17,251 nucleotides of DNA from Erysipelotrichaceae bacterium (lineage in GTDB: Bacteria > Bacillota_I > Bacilli_A > Erysipelotrichales > Erysipelotrichaceae): positions 1 to 17,251 of the forward strand of contig CAAGJS010000112.1 of assembly GCA_900770275.1 (NCBI GenBank), written 5' to 3'. The notes beneath the pieces were generated by a model. It was not told the DNA's origin, made no database searches, and was given only the letters and a program-made list of their open reading frames with translations. Each line of letters opens with the position of its first letter. Position 1 is the stretch's first letter. Made by a program: the position numbers and the translations under genes. This document shows positions 1-6,674 of the stretch, piece after piece.

Positions 1-8
1 CTAGATTT

Positions 9-16
9 CTCCTCCT
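9..16 (-). promoter_or_regulatory. Ribosome binding site for a gene beyond the left edge
   Basis: Read on the minus strand, these bases are AGGAGGAG, followed by eight bases up to the window edge. That is the right distance for a start codon just outside. It lies 19 bases past the tpiA stop, so the glycolytic operon very likely continues with another gene. A phosphoglycerate mutase would fit the usual order, but nothing of it is visible. Confidence 0.7.
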
Positions 17-35
17 GTTTCTGCCTGTACTGCCA

Positions 36-788
36 TTACTTTGTTGCGTCAACGAGCGCCTTGAAGGAATCAACCTTCAGCGAAGCGCCGCCGATCAGAG
101 CACCGTCAATATCCGGGCATGCCATGTATTCCGCAATGTTGTTCGGCTTCACGGATCCACCATACTGAATGCGAACATCCTCAGCCGTCGCCTCATCATA
201 CAGCGCCTTTACCGTGTCACGAACCAGCTTGCAGCAGGACTCAGCCGTATTGACATCTGCCGACTTGCCCGTACCGATCGCCCAGATCGGCTCATAGGCA
301 ATGACCATCTTTGCAACCTCATCTGCCGTCAGTCCGGCAAGCGACTCTTCGAGCTCCTTCTTCAGAACCTCGGCAGTCTTGCCGGCATCATACTCGGCTT
401 CCGTCTCACCAACGCACAGAATCGGCGTAATGTCTGCCGCAAACAGACGCTTAGCCTTCGCAGCGCAATGAGCCGAAGTCTCAGCGTAATACGTACGGCG
501 CTCGGAATGACCGATGATGCAGTACGTAATGCCGACTTCCTTAAGCATCGGAACAGAAACTTCACCCGTGTAAGCACCGGAATCGATCTCGTTGCAGTTT
601 TCCGCAGCGACCTTCACCGCGCCTGCCTCAGCGACAGCTACGCCCAGATCAACATACGGAGCAGCGATACCGTAATCGGCCTTTTCTGCACCAGTGACAT
701 AACCCTTGATGCCCTCGAAGAACGCCTTCGCCTCCGAAGGTGTCTTGTTCATTTTCCAGTTACCAAAAATTACAGGCTTACGAGACAT
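36..788 (-). CDS. tpiA: Triosephosphate isomerase
   Basis: Cytosolic glycolytic enzyme that interconverts dihydroxyacetone phosphate and glyceraldehyde 3-phosphate. The 250-residue product has the usual family length. Visible landmarks are the N-terminal FGNWKMN with Asn10 and Lys12, the catalytic His94 in IIGHSERR, the catalytic Glu166 in AYEPIWAIGTGK with its flexible loop, and the phosphate-binding YGGSV (209-213) and IGG (232-234). The ATG lies only three bases after the pgk stop. Its ribosome site GGAGAAG (796-802) is inside the last pgk codons, so the two are probably translationally coupled and read from the pgk promoter. Nothing is missing or unusual in the sequence. Confidence 0.98.
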   Translation of the reverse strand: MSRKPVIFGNWKMNKTPSEAKAFFEGIKGYVTGAEKADYGIAAPYVDLGVAVAEAGAVKVAAENCNEIDSGAYTGEVSVPMLKEVGITYCIIGHSERRTYYAETSAHCAAKAKRLFAADITPILCVGETEAEYDAGKTAEVLKKELEESLAGLTADEVAKMVIAYEPIWAIGTGKSADVNTAESCCKLVRDTVKALYDEATAEDVRIQYGGSVKPNNIAEYMACPDIDGALIGGASLKVDSFKALVDATK

Positions 789-791
789 GGA

Positions 792-1970
792 TTACTTCTC
801 CTTGATAATGGCAATGCCCGGCAGCTCCTTGCCTTCCATGAATTCCAGCGAAGCACCTCCGCCAGTGGAAATGTGAGAGAACTTATCCGCAAAGCCCAGG
901 TTCTTCGCAGCCGAAGCAGAGTCGCCGCCGCCGATAATCGTCGTAGCGCCATCCAGGTTCGCAAGCGTCTCGCAGATCGCTTCCGTTCCCTTTGCATATT
1001 CCGGCTTCTCAAAGACGCCCATCGGACCATTCCAGAACACAGTCTTCGCACCTTCGAGTTCCTTCTGGAACAGCTTCACAGTCTCCGGACCAATGTCCAG
1101 ACCCTGGTAGCCATCATCGATCTCTCCGGCCTTTACAACCTTGATATCGGTCGCATTGTCAAACGCATTAGCCTCAACCGTATCAACCGGCAGGAACAGC
1201 TTGCCCTTACCCTTTTCAAGGAACTCCCTGGCAAGATCTTCCTTATCAGCTTCCAGCAGCGAATCACCGACCTTGCCGCCAACAGCTGCCGAGAACGTAT
1301 AGGACATACCGCCGCCGATCAGAACCTTATCCGCAATCTTCAGCAGGTTTTCAATGACGCCGATCTTGTCGCTGACCTTGGCACCGCCAAGAATTGCAAC
1401 GAACGGACGCTGCGGATCATTCAGAGCCTTGCCCAGCACATTGACTTCCTTCTCAACAAGGAAACCAAGAGCCGACGGCAGATAGGTCGGAATACCAACT
1501 GTGGACGCATGCGCACGATGTACAGAACCGAACGCATCCTCAACAAAGAGATCACCCAGCGAAGCCCAGTACTTACCAAGCTCAGGGTCATTCTTCGTCT
1601 CACCCTTCTCATAACGCGTATTCTGCATCAGAACGATGGAACCATCCTTCTGCGCCTTTACTGCCTCTTCCAGTTCCGGACCGCGTGTCGCATTGACGAA
1701 CTTGACCGGCGCACTCTGCAGCTCCGCAAGACGCGTCGCAACGATGCTCATATCGTTCTTCGCCTTGTCCTCTTCCGTCTTAATCTTTCCCAGATGCGAC
1801 AGAAGCAGAACCTTTGCACCATGCTCCGTCAGATAGTTGATGGTCGGCAGAGCAGCACGGATACGATTGTCATCCGTAATCTTGCCATCCTTGTGCGGAA
1901 CGTTGAAGTCAACACGAACAATTACGTGCTTACCCGTGACGTCCAGATCCTTGACAGTAACCTTAGCCAT
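792..1970 (-). CDS. pgk: Phosphoglycerate kinase
   Basis: Cytosolic glycolytic enzyme that transfers phosphate from 1,3-bisphosphoglycerate to ADP. The 392-residue length is normal. It has the N-domain signature VIVRVDFNVPHKDG near residues 16-29, the substrate-binding LLSHLGK near 56-62, the hinge and C-domain nucleotide region with VAILGGAKVSDKI, and the glycine-rich IIGGGDSASAAKNLG and STGGGASLEF near the end. The ATG is preceded by AGGAGG (1981-1986) at ten bases. It is the first gene of the operon, with its own extended -10 promoter. No gap gene lies beside it, unlike many Bacillota. A long open frame on the opposite strand covers pgk and tpiA but has no family features. Confidence 0.98.
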   Translation of the reverse strand: MAKVTVKDLDVTGKHVIVRVDFNVPHKDGKITDDNRIRAALPTINYLTEHGAKVLLLSHLGKIKTEEDKAKNDMSIVATRLAELQSAPVKFVNATRGPELEEAVKAQKDGSIVLMQNTRYEKGETKNDPELGKYWASLGDLFVEDAFGSVHRAHASTVGIPTYLPSALGFLVEKEVNVLGKALNDPQRPFVAILGGAKVSDKIGVIENLLKIADKVLIGGGMSYTFSAAVGGKVGDSLLEADKEDLAREFLEKGKGKLFLPVDTVEANAFDNATDIKVVKAGEIDDGYQGLDIGPETVKLFQKELEGAKTVFWNGPMGVFEKPEYAKGTEAICETLANLDGATTIIGGGDSASAAKNLGFADKFSHISTGGGASLEFMEGKELPGIAIIKEK

Positions 1971-2007
1971 AGTTTGTTATCCTCCTCTTATGTAAGTTAC
2001 CGTGAAA

Positions 2008-2016
2008 ATTATAGCA
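2008..2016 (-). promoter_or_regulatory. Extended -10 promoter of pgk-tpiA
   Basis: On the minus strand this reads TGCTATAAT, a perfect TATAAT with the TGn extension. No good -35 hexamer is visible 16-18 bases upstream, which is common for extended -10 promoters. Transcription would begin near 2001, giving a leader of about 30 bases before the pgk ATG. Confidence 0.65.
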
Positions 2017-2032
2017 TGCCAAAAATCCCATT

Positions 2033-2068
2033 CTCACTTTTCACCGAAACTTAACTTACTTTTCACAG
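2033..2068. repeat. Paired CTnACTTTTCACnG direct repeat upstream of pgk promoter
   Basis: Two copies of CTnACTTTTCACnG begin at 2033 and 2055. The 22-bp spacing is about two helical turns. On the minus strand they read GTGAAAAGTnAG and lie just upstream of the pgk -10. A related inverted TTTTCAC word occurs downstream at 2002-2008. The layout fits a binding site for a dimeric regulator of the glycolytic operon; no particular regulator is recognised. Confidence 0.4.
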
Positions 2069-2104
2069 CCGCGGATTTCCGCATAACCAAGCCACAAATC
2101 ACCA

Positions 2105-2149
2105 TTATCAATCCAATCATCACTCTGCTATAATCACTTAGGTTCCTAA
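2105..2149 (+). promoter_or_regulatory. marR promoter with overlapping palindromic operator
   Basis: The -35 is TTATCA (2105-2110), followed by 18 bases and an extended -10 TGCTATAAT (2126-2134). Immediately downstream, across the expected start of transcription, is the perfect inverted repeat TTAGGTTCCTAA (2138-2149). TTAG-CTAA half-sites are typical of MarR-family operators, so autorepression by the adjacent regulator is the simplest reading. The promoter is seen directly; the regulator-site match is inferred. Confidence 0.6.
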
Positions 2150-2195
2150 CTATTAAAGAAAAATATACCGGTTTACAATCAACGCAGGAGAACTT

Positions 2196-2621
2196 ATGAC
2201 CGATTCCACCATCCGATCCATCCAGATGCTGTCCCACGCCATGACCCGCCGCTCCATGACAACGGCCCCGAAAAACGTCTATTCCTCCGCCGAAGGAAGA
2301 GTGCTCGCCTACCTTTTTGAACATTACCGCCAGGAGATTTATCAGAAGGATATTGAAGCCGAATTCAACATCCGCCCCGCCACCGCCAGCGGCCTGCTTA
2401 ATAATATGGAACGCAAAGGCCTCATCACCCGCACCAAATCACGACACGACGCACGCCGCAAAGCGATCCACCTTTCCGACGGCGCCGCCCACTATCGTCC
2501 CACCGTCGCCAACGAAGAAAAAACAATGGAACACACCCTGACCAAAGGCATCTCGGAACAGGAACTTTCCATCTTCAATAACGTCATCCGCAAAATGATT
2601 TCGAACCTCTCGGATCACTGA
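2196..2621 (+). CDS. MarR-family winged-helix transcriptional regulator
   Basis: A 141-residue cytoplasmic DNA-binding protein of usual MarR length. The winged-helix core runs from about residue 30 to 95: YQKDIEAEFNIRPATASGLLNNMERKGL forms the helix-turn-helix, and ITRTKSRHDARRKAIHLS forms the wing with the family's conserved Asp85 and Arg87. N- and C-terminal helices would form the dimer. The ATG at 2196 follows GCAGGAG at a short spacing. The gene is read divergently from pgk and is probably self-repressed through the palindrome at 2138-2149. Its ligand and targets cannot be told from sequence. The broken 3' end of a second, diverged marR gene lies downstream at 4227-4363, beyond the ATPase gene. 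Confidence 0.9.
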   Translation: MTDSTIRSIQMLSHAMTRRSMTTAPKNVYSSAEGRVLAYLFEHYRQEIYQKDIEAEFNIRPATASGLLNNMERKGLITRTKSRHDARRKAIHLSDGAAHYRPTVANEEKTMEHTLTKGISEQELSIFNNVIRKMISNLSDH

Positions 2622-2668
2622 GCCTGAGCACTCTGCTTATTCAGCGCACCCAGGCGCCCAAAAAACCA

Positions 2669-2731
2669 CAAAATGTTGACCAATCAACATTTTGGACACC
2701 CAAAATGTATTGCTCATCAACATTTTGTATA
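2669..2731. repeat. Left 63-bp repeat of four half-sites (nested hairpin)
   Basis: Four alternating half-sites lie here: CAAAATGTTGA (2669-2679), TCAACATTTTG (2684-2694), CAAAATGT (2701-2708) and TCAACATTTTG (2717-2727), ending in TATA. They can pair as neighbours (an 11-bp perfect stem at 2669-2694) or nested: outer 2669-2679 with 2717-2727, inner 2687-2694 with 2701-2708 around a six-base loop. The block ends 31 bases before the ATPase ATG. It has no T-run, so it is not an intrinsic terminator. A diverged copy in the same orientation follows the gene at 4145-4207. Confidence 0.85.
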
Positions 2732-2762
2732 AAATAAGAATGTCTGAAATAGGAGATCTCTA

Positions 2763-4067
2763 ATGCTGAAGAGAAAAATCACCCCGGAATTGGTTAAATG
2801 GAAAAACAATAAACAGAAAAAGTGTCTGATCGTCCAGGGCCCTCGCCAGGTTGGAAAGACATATTCAATAAGGCACTTTGGACAGGAAGAATATGAAGAA
2901 GTCGTAGAAATCAACTTTAAAGAAACCTCTTCAGCTTCCGATATTTTTGCAGGCGATCTTAATGTAGATTCGATGATCACTGCATTACAGTTCCGATTCC
3001 CGGATAAGAAACTGATGCCTGGCAAAACGCTGATCTTTCTCGATGAAATACAGGAATGCCCGGAAGCGATCACGTCACTGAAGTTCTGGACCATTGACAA
3101 ACGGTTTGACGTAATTGCGTCAGGATCTCTTCTTGGCATCGATTACAAAAGATCATCGTCCTATCCGGTCGGATACGTAAACCATCTGGAAATGTATGGC
3201 CTCGATTTTGAAGAATTTCTGTGGAGCCAGGGAATCACAGAGGCAATGATCAATTCCCTTCGAAAATCCTACACATCACTGACCCCTGTAAATCCGGCCG
3301 TAAATAAAACAATGATGGAGTATTTACGCATCTATATGGCAATTGGAGGAATGCCGGAAGCTGTATCGCAGTACGTAGACACAAAAGACTATCGCGAAGT
3401 ATACAAAGTACAGCAGGATCTTCTTTTGGGATATCAATACGATATAGCCCACTATGCATCGCCCGAGGAAAAGGTTAAAGCTGAAAAGTGCTATCTCACC
3501 GTAGCAGGCCAGATACTGGACAAAGAAAATCACAAATTTCAGTACAAAGAAGTTGAATCCGGCGGGCGGGCTCAAAAATACTATTCCAGCATCGAATGGC
3601 TCCTCAAAGCCGATATTGTAACGCTATGCACGAAGGTATCTGCTGTCCGCTATGATCTGAACGATTATGCTGAAGAAAATGCATTCCGCGTATATACAAC
3701 AGATCTTTCACTTCTATTGGCAATGCGTGATTTATCTCTGAAACAGCACATCATCGAAAATGATCTCGGCGGAAATACAAAAGGAGGATTATACGAATGT
3801 CTCGCAGCAGATATGCTGCATAAGAAAGGCTATCAACTGTTCTATTACAAAAACGATACGACCCGTCTGGAGCTGGACTTTCTTATCCAGAAAGATGGGA
3901 AACCATTGCCAATAGAAGTCAAAAGCGGAAACAACAAGGCCACGTCTCTTGAAAAGTTCATCAGTAACAACCAGCAGATAGAGAAGGCTTATAAACTTCA
4001 CGACGGAAATATTGGTGTCACAGGGAAAATAATATCCATCCCGCTTTATATGGGAATGTTTATTTGA
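2763..4067 (+). CDS. AAA-family ATPase with DUF4143-like C-terminal domain (COG1373 type)
   Basis: A 434-residue soluble protein. The N-terminal P-loop domain has Walker A GPRQVGKT (26-33), Walker B TLIFLDEIQECP with Asp94-Glu95, and a sensor-like VIASGSLLG (117-125). The C-terminal part carries Glu345, Asp372 in LELDFLI and EVK (385-387), the pattern of the DUF4143 tail that resembles PD-(D/E)xK nucleases. The ATG follows AGGAGAT (2751-2757). These ATPases are widespread and patchy in gut bacteria, and their function is not settled. The gene stands alone, looks more AT-rich by eye than its neighbours, and is bracketed by two 63-bp repeats, which suggests acquired DNA. Family assignment is firm. 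Any role in defence, mobility or toxicity is unproven. Confidence 0.92.
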   Translation: MLKRKITPELVKWKNNKQKKCLIVQGPRQVGKTYSIRHFGQEEYEEVVEINFKETSSASDIFAGDLNVDSMITALQFRFPDKKLMPGKTLIFLDEIQECPEAITSLKFWTIDKRFDVIASGSLLGIDYKRSSSYPVGYVNHLEMYGLDFEEFLWSQGITEAMINSLRKSYTSLTPVNPAVNKTMMEYLRIYMAIGGMPEAVSQYVDTKDYREVYKVQQDLLLGYQYDIAHYASPEEKVKAEKCYLTVAGQILDKENHKFQYKEVESGGRAQKYYSSIEWLLKADIVTLCTKVSAVRYDLNDYAEENAFRVYTTDLSLLLAMRDLSLKQHIIENDLGGNTKGGLYECLAADMLHKKGYQLFYYKNDTTRLELDFLIQKDGKPLPIEVKSGNNKATSLEKFISNNQQIEKAYKLHDGNIGVTGKIISIPLYMGMFI

Positions 4068-4144
4068 TTTTGCCAAGCGAAAGAAACGAATCACATTCCT
4101 GCGTAAACGATGAACTGCAGCTTTTCATTTTCAATAGCATCACA

Positions 4145-4207
4145 AAAAATGTTGATGGATCAACATTCTGTCTCAACAGAATGTAGGTCTCATCAACATT
4201 TTGTATA
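4145..4207. repeat. Right 63-bp repeat of four half-sites (nested hairpin)
   Basis: Diverged copy of the block at 2669-2731, in the same orientation, with about 48 of 63 positions identical by hand count. The outer arms 4146-4157 and 4191-4202 pair perfectly over 12 bases. The inner arms ACATTCTG (4163-4170) and CAGAATGT (4177-4184) pair perfectly over eight. Relative to the left copy, one inner T-A pair has become C-G on both arms, while the six-base loop differs entirely. That favours nested pairing over simple side-by-side palindromes. Confidence 0.85.
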
Positions 4208-4226
4208 TATTGAGTTCTGATTCTGC

Positions 4227-4363
4227 CACCTGAAGCACCAGGCAAAAAGTTTCCATGCGCAGATGCCTGCCAGCGAAGAAAAAATGGAGCGCCCCCTGAC
4301 CAGGAACTCTCCAACTTCAATAACATCGTACGCAAAAGAATCTCAAATTTCTCAGACGAATGA
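4227..4363 (+). pseudogene. Remnant 3' end of a second marR gene
   Basis: From 4227 the bases encode HLKHQAKSFHAQMPASEEKM and then ERPLT, a typical MarR C-terminal helix start. A deletion of about 16 bases relative to the intact marR shifts the frame. The frame then resumes as ELSNFNNIVRKRISNFSDE and stops (4361-4363), against ELSIFNNVIRKMISNLSDH in the intact gene. About 47 of 62 bases match in that last part, and many differences fall at third codon positions, so this was a diverged homologue rather than a recent copy. The 5' two-thirds, including the DNA-binding domain, is absent. The last 12 bases overlap the end of the convergent nucleoside hydrolase gene. Confidence 0.75.
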
Positions 4364-5305
4364 CTGAACCATATCCCTGAACATCCCGCGGTACGCGGCC
4401 TGATCCAGTTTCATCGCAATCCGGCTGTTGAATGAATGCCTCTTCTTTGAATCAATATGGCACATCCCGTTTGTTTCCAGATCAGAGAACTCAATCTGAG
4501 TATACGCATCTTCCCAGGTAATGATTTCCGGCCTCAACATCGCAGCCGCCGCAATCGGATCATGCAAAGCCTCGCCCGCCCTGAACACGATCAGCTTCCG
4601 TATCACCGAAGCTACCAATGGATCACTATGATCCGACATTGCGTCAAACTCCTCAGGCGTAATGATGCAGTCACGTGTCACATTGAGACCGACCATATCG
4701 ATCGGAAGCCCGCTTTCAAACACGATCCGCGACGCAAGCGCATCATGACCCATGTTGGCTTCCGTATACGGCCCAATATTTCCACGATCCGTCGTACCGC
4801 CCATCATCACGATGCGCGACACATGATTCTTCAGATCCGGATACTTGCACAGCGACACCGCAATGTTGGTTAACGGCCCCACAGTCACCAGCACAATCGT
4901 TCCATACTTTGTCGCCTTCTCATAGATGAAATCCCAGGCAGTTCTCTTCTCAAGAACATGTTTCGACACCGGAAGATCCACATTGCCCATCCCGTTGGCC
5001 CCATGAAACTTCGCCACCGGCTCACCAAACGGCGACGTCAGATACTGATCCATCCCACGCGCAACCGGCACATCCCCACAGCCCAGCAGCGAAAGAACAT
5101 TCAATGAATTCTGCGCCGTCACAGCCGTCGTATTATTCCCGCCTTCCGCCGTCACACCAAGCAGATCGATCCGATCACGATTCGCACATAACATTGCAAT
5201 CGCAAAGAAATCATCCACGCCCGGATCCGTATCCAGAATGACGCCCACTTTGTTCACATGATCCATATTCATTTCGTACTCCGTCTCCATCTCTGTATTA
5301 TTCAT
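4352..5305 (-). CDS. Nucleoside hydrolase (IUNH family)
   Basis: Hydrolyses the N-glycosidic bond of ribonucleosides, probably for purine or pyrimidine salvage in the cytosol. The 317 residues are near family length. The calcium- and ribose-binding DTDPGVDD (25-32), VGPLTNIAV (142-150), the EANMGHDA segment (182-189) and the LHDP motif with His248-Asp249 are all present. The ATG at 5305 lies five bases past the fucosidase stop but has a weak ribosome site. The in-frame ATG at 5272 has GGAG six bases before it and begins closer to the DTDPG strand, so it may be the true start. The gene forms an operon with the fucosidase. The last four codons and the stop overlap the marR remnant on the other strand, so the C-terminus may have been reset by that rearrangement. 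Nucleoside preference is unknown. Confidence 0.93.
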   Translation of the reverse strand: MNNTEMETEYEMNMDHVNKVGVILDTDPGVDDFFAIAMLCANRDRIDLLGVTAEGGNNTTAVTAQNSLNVLSLLGCGDVPVARGMDQYLTSPFGEPVAKFHGANGMGNVDLPVSKHVLEKRTAWDFIYEKATKYGTIVLVTVGPLTNIAVSLCKYPDLKNHVSRIVMMGGTTDRGNIGPYTEANMGHDALASRIVFESGLPIDMVGLNVTRDCIITPEEFDAMSDHSDPLVASVIRKLIVFRAGEALHDPIAAAAMLRPEIITWEDAYTQIEFSDLETNGMCHIDSKKRHSFNSRIAMKLDQAAYRGMFRDMVQSFV

Positions 5306-5310
5306 GCATG

Positions 5311-6539
5311 TCAGTCAGTCCACGTGATCCGCGTAATCCGCACCACCAGGTCCCGTCCATAGGGATAGCCCGTCGCCCTGAACCAGGCATGATCACCTTC
5401 CTGTTCAAACGTCAGTCTTTCACCGCTGTCAATCCAGCAAATACCCGCAATCTTCTTTTCCACATGATCCATGGAAATGATCCTGCAGTCTTCGTCACTT
5501 GCCTCTACAACATTATTCGCACCGATCAATGGAAGATGCGAAACATAGACGTCGCTGATCCCATCGCCATCGATCACATACGCATCCCCGTCACAGGCAA
5601 TACTGCTCAGCGTACCATCATAGAAATTATCTCCCGCCATCGCTGTCCAGATGCCAATCTCTTCCAAAAGACCCCGCATCATCAAAGGAACACTGCCATC
5701 CCCTTTCGGCCCAATGTTGAGAAGATAGTTCGCCTTGTTTCTGCGGCACGTGTTGAGCATCTCAATCAGCTGACGCGGACTCTTGTAGTCAAGATCCAGG
5801 CGTGCTGCGCCCCAGTGATGGTTCATCGTCTCACATTTTTCCATCGCAAGATGCCGGCCACGATCCCGGATACCCGTATCCTCCACCTGTCCCTGCTCAA
5901 AGGTCAATACATCAAGATATGGATTGCCCCGGCGCCCACGCTGTTCCAAGCCTGAATTATTGATCAGAATCGCATCCGGCTGATAGCGGCGGATCAGACT
6001 GTACAGCTCATCTTCCTGCCAGTCGACATCCCTGCGTGACCAGTTTCCATCAAACCAGAAGCCGCCGATCCGACCATAGTTTCTGCACAGAATCTCCAGC
6101 GAATCACGCAGATACCGCTGATACCCTTGCCAGTCATTCTCCAACATCGGATTCTGCCAGTCCAGCGTCGTATGGTAAAGAAAAGGAACCAGCCCATGCC
6201 TGCGGCATGCCCCAACAAAGTCCGCAACGATATCACGGCCATAGGGCGTATGCATCACATCATAGCTGCTCACTCCCCTCGTATCGTAAAGCGAAAAACC
6301 ATCGTGATGACGGGCAGTAAGCACAATGTACCTGCAGCCCGCCTCCTTCGCCATCGTTACAATCGCATCCCAGTCGAGCTTCTGCAGATTGAAGGAGCGA
6401 AACCGGTCCGCATAGTGATCACGTTCCGAAACATCCATCATCCACGTCCACTCCCCCTGCTCGCAAGAGAATAAAGGCCGAAATGAATAAACATACCAAA
6501 GCGCAGATGTTCAAAGGCAGCTACCCGATCCTGTTCCAT
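5311..6539 (-). CDS. Alpha-L-fucosidase (GH29), interrupted by a one-base frame shift
   Basis: The downstream frame (ATG 6441 to stop 5311, 376 residues) has the GH29 features VLTARHHDGF, YHTTLDW and FWFDGNW with the likely nucleophile Asp131, but lacks the conserved N-terminus. That N-terminus is encoded just upstream in another frame: ATG 6539, with GGGAG before it, gives FGMFIHFGLYSLASRG and then stops. Joining the frames by -1 at the G5 tract (plus strand 6453-6457) restores the family motif RGEWTWMM and a product of about 409 residues. No signal peptide is seen, so it is probably cytosolic. The enzyme removes terminal L-fucose from glycans. The gene may be broken, carry a sequencing error, or be recoded; internal initiation at 6441 with GGGGGAG nine bases before it is also possible but would lack the His-Phe-Gly region. 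It heads an operon with the nucleoside hydrolase. Confidence 0.85.
6453..6457 (-). other. Frame-shift point in the fucosidase gene (G5 tract)
   Basis: On the coding strand the bases are AGCAGGGGGAGTGGACG. The upstream frame reads Ser-Arg-Gly-Ser; the frame that matches GH29 needs Arg-Gly-Glu-Trp. Six Gs, or a -1 slip on the GGG codon, would restore it. Five Gs is short for phase variation. The tract plus GAG also resembles a ribosome site, which can stimulate slippage or restart. Confidence 0.75.
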
Positions 6540-6597
6540 ACCGTCTCCCTGTCTCCAAGTGTAACATTCCTATGATCTGTGCCGCCTTCTTCCAAAA

Positions 6598-6657
6598 TGC
6601 GAATTATTTGCAAATGATTCGCACCGCAGATACAATACCAAATGCGAATCATTCGCA
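6598..6657. promoter_or_regulatory. Promoter and three Fur-type 7-1-7 boxes of the fur-permease operon
   Basis: The promoter is TTGCAA (6608-6613), 17 bases, TACAAT (6631-6636). Three boxes of the Fur-superfamily 7-1-7 form are visible: TGCGAATTATTTGCA (6598-6612), TGCAAATGATTCGCA (6609-6623, overlapping the first by four bases) and the perfect TGCGAATCATTCGCA (6643-6657). The first two cover the -35; the third starts at the expected transcription start. The half-site TGCGAAT differs from textbook Fur, PerR and Bacillus Zur words. Autorepression by the adjacent Fur-family protein is the obvious inference. Confidence 0.75.
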
Positions 6658-6674
6658 AACTGGAGGTAACCGCC

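Larger units (their letters stand above)
2669..4207 (+). other. Possible single-gene insertion unit: repeat - ATPase - repeat
   Basis: The ATPase gene lies exactly between two same-orientation copies of a structured 63-bp repeat. The marR 3' end is on the left, and the broken 3' end of a second marR is on the right. The layout recalls hairpin-flanked single-gene elements such as IS200/IS605 or REPIN-RAYT pairs, but there is no transposase and no obvious target duplication. The repeats could instead be dispersed genomic elements or regulator sites that happen to flank the gene. Confidence 0.35.

Noticed and set aside
468..2054. A 528-codon open frame on the plus strand over tpiA and pgk
   Set aside because: It is antisense to two certain glycolytic genes, has no family motif or ribosome site, and its composition (rich in Arg, Leu, Ile, Asn) is what the reverse strand of coding DNA yields.
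2669..2727. Left repeat as the intrinsic terminator of marR
   Set aside because: The stems are AT-rich, and no T-run follows on the plus strand. The same structure recurs after the ATPase gene, also without a T-run.
2669..2731. Repeats as a two-unit CRISPR remnant or integrase attachment sites
   Set aside because: There is no regular repeat-spacer series and no cas or integrase gene. The copies differ at about a quarter of positions, too much for a recombination pair now in use.
5308..5955. A 215-codon plus-strand frame opposite the fucosidase gene
   Set aside because: Antisense shadow of GH29 coding sequence, without motifs or a start site.
6453..6457. Phase-variable poly-G switch in the fucosidase gene
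   Set aside because: Five Gs is too short for frequent slipped-strand switching. A fixed mutation, a read error or ribosomal slippage is more likely.
6642..6674. Upstream ATG (6642) for the Fur-family protein
   Set aside because: It sits at the transcription start within the third Fur box and has no ribosome site. ATG 6675 has GGAGG at eight bases.
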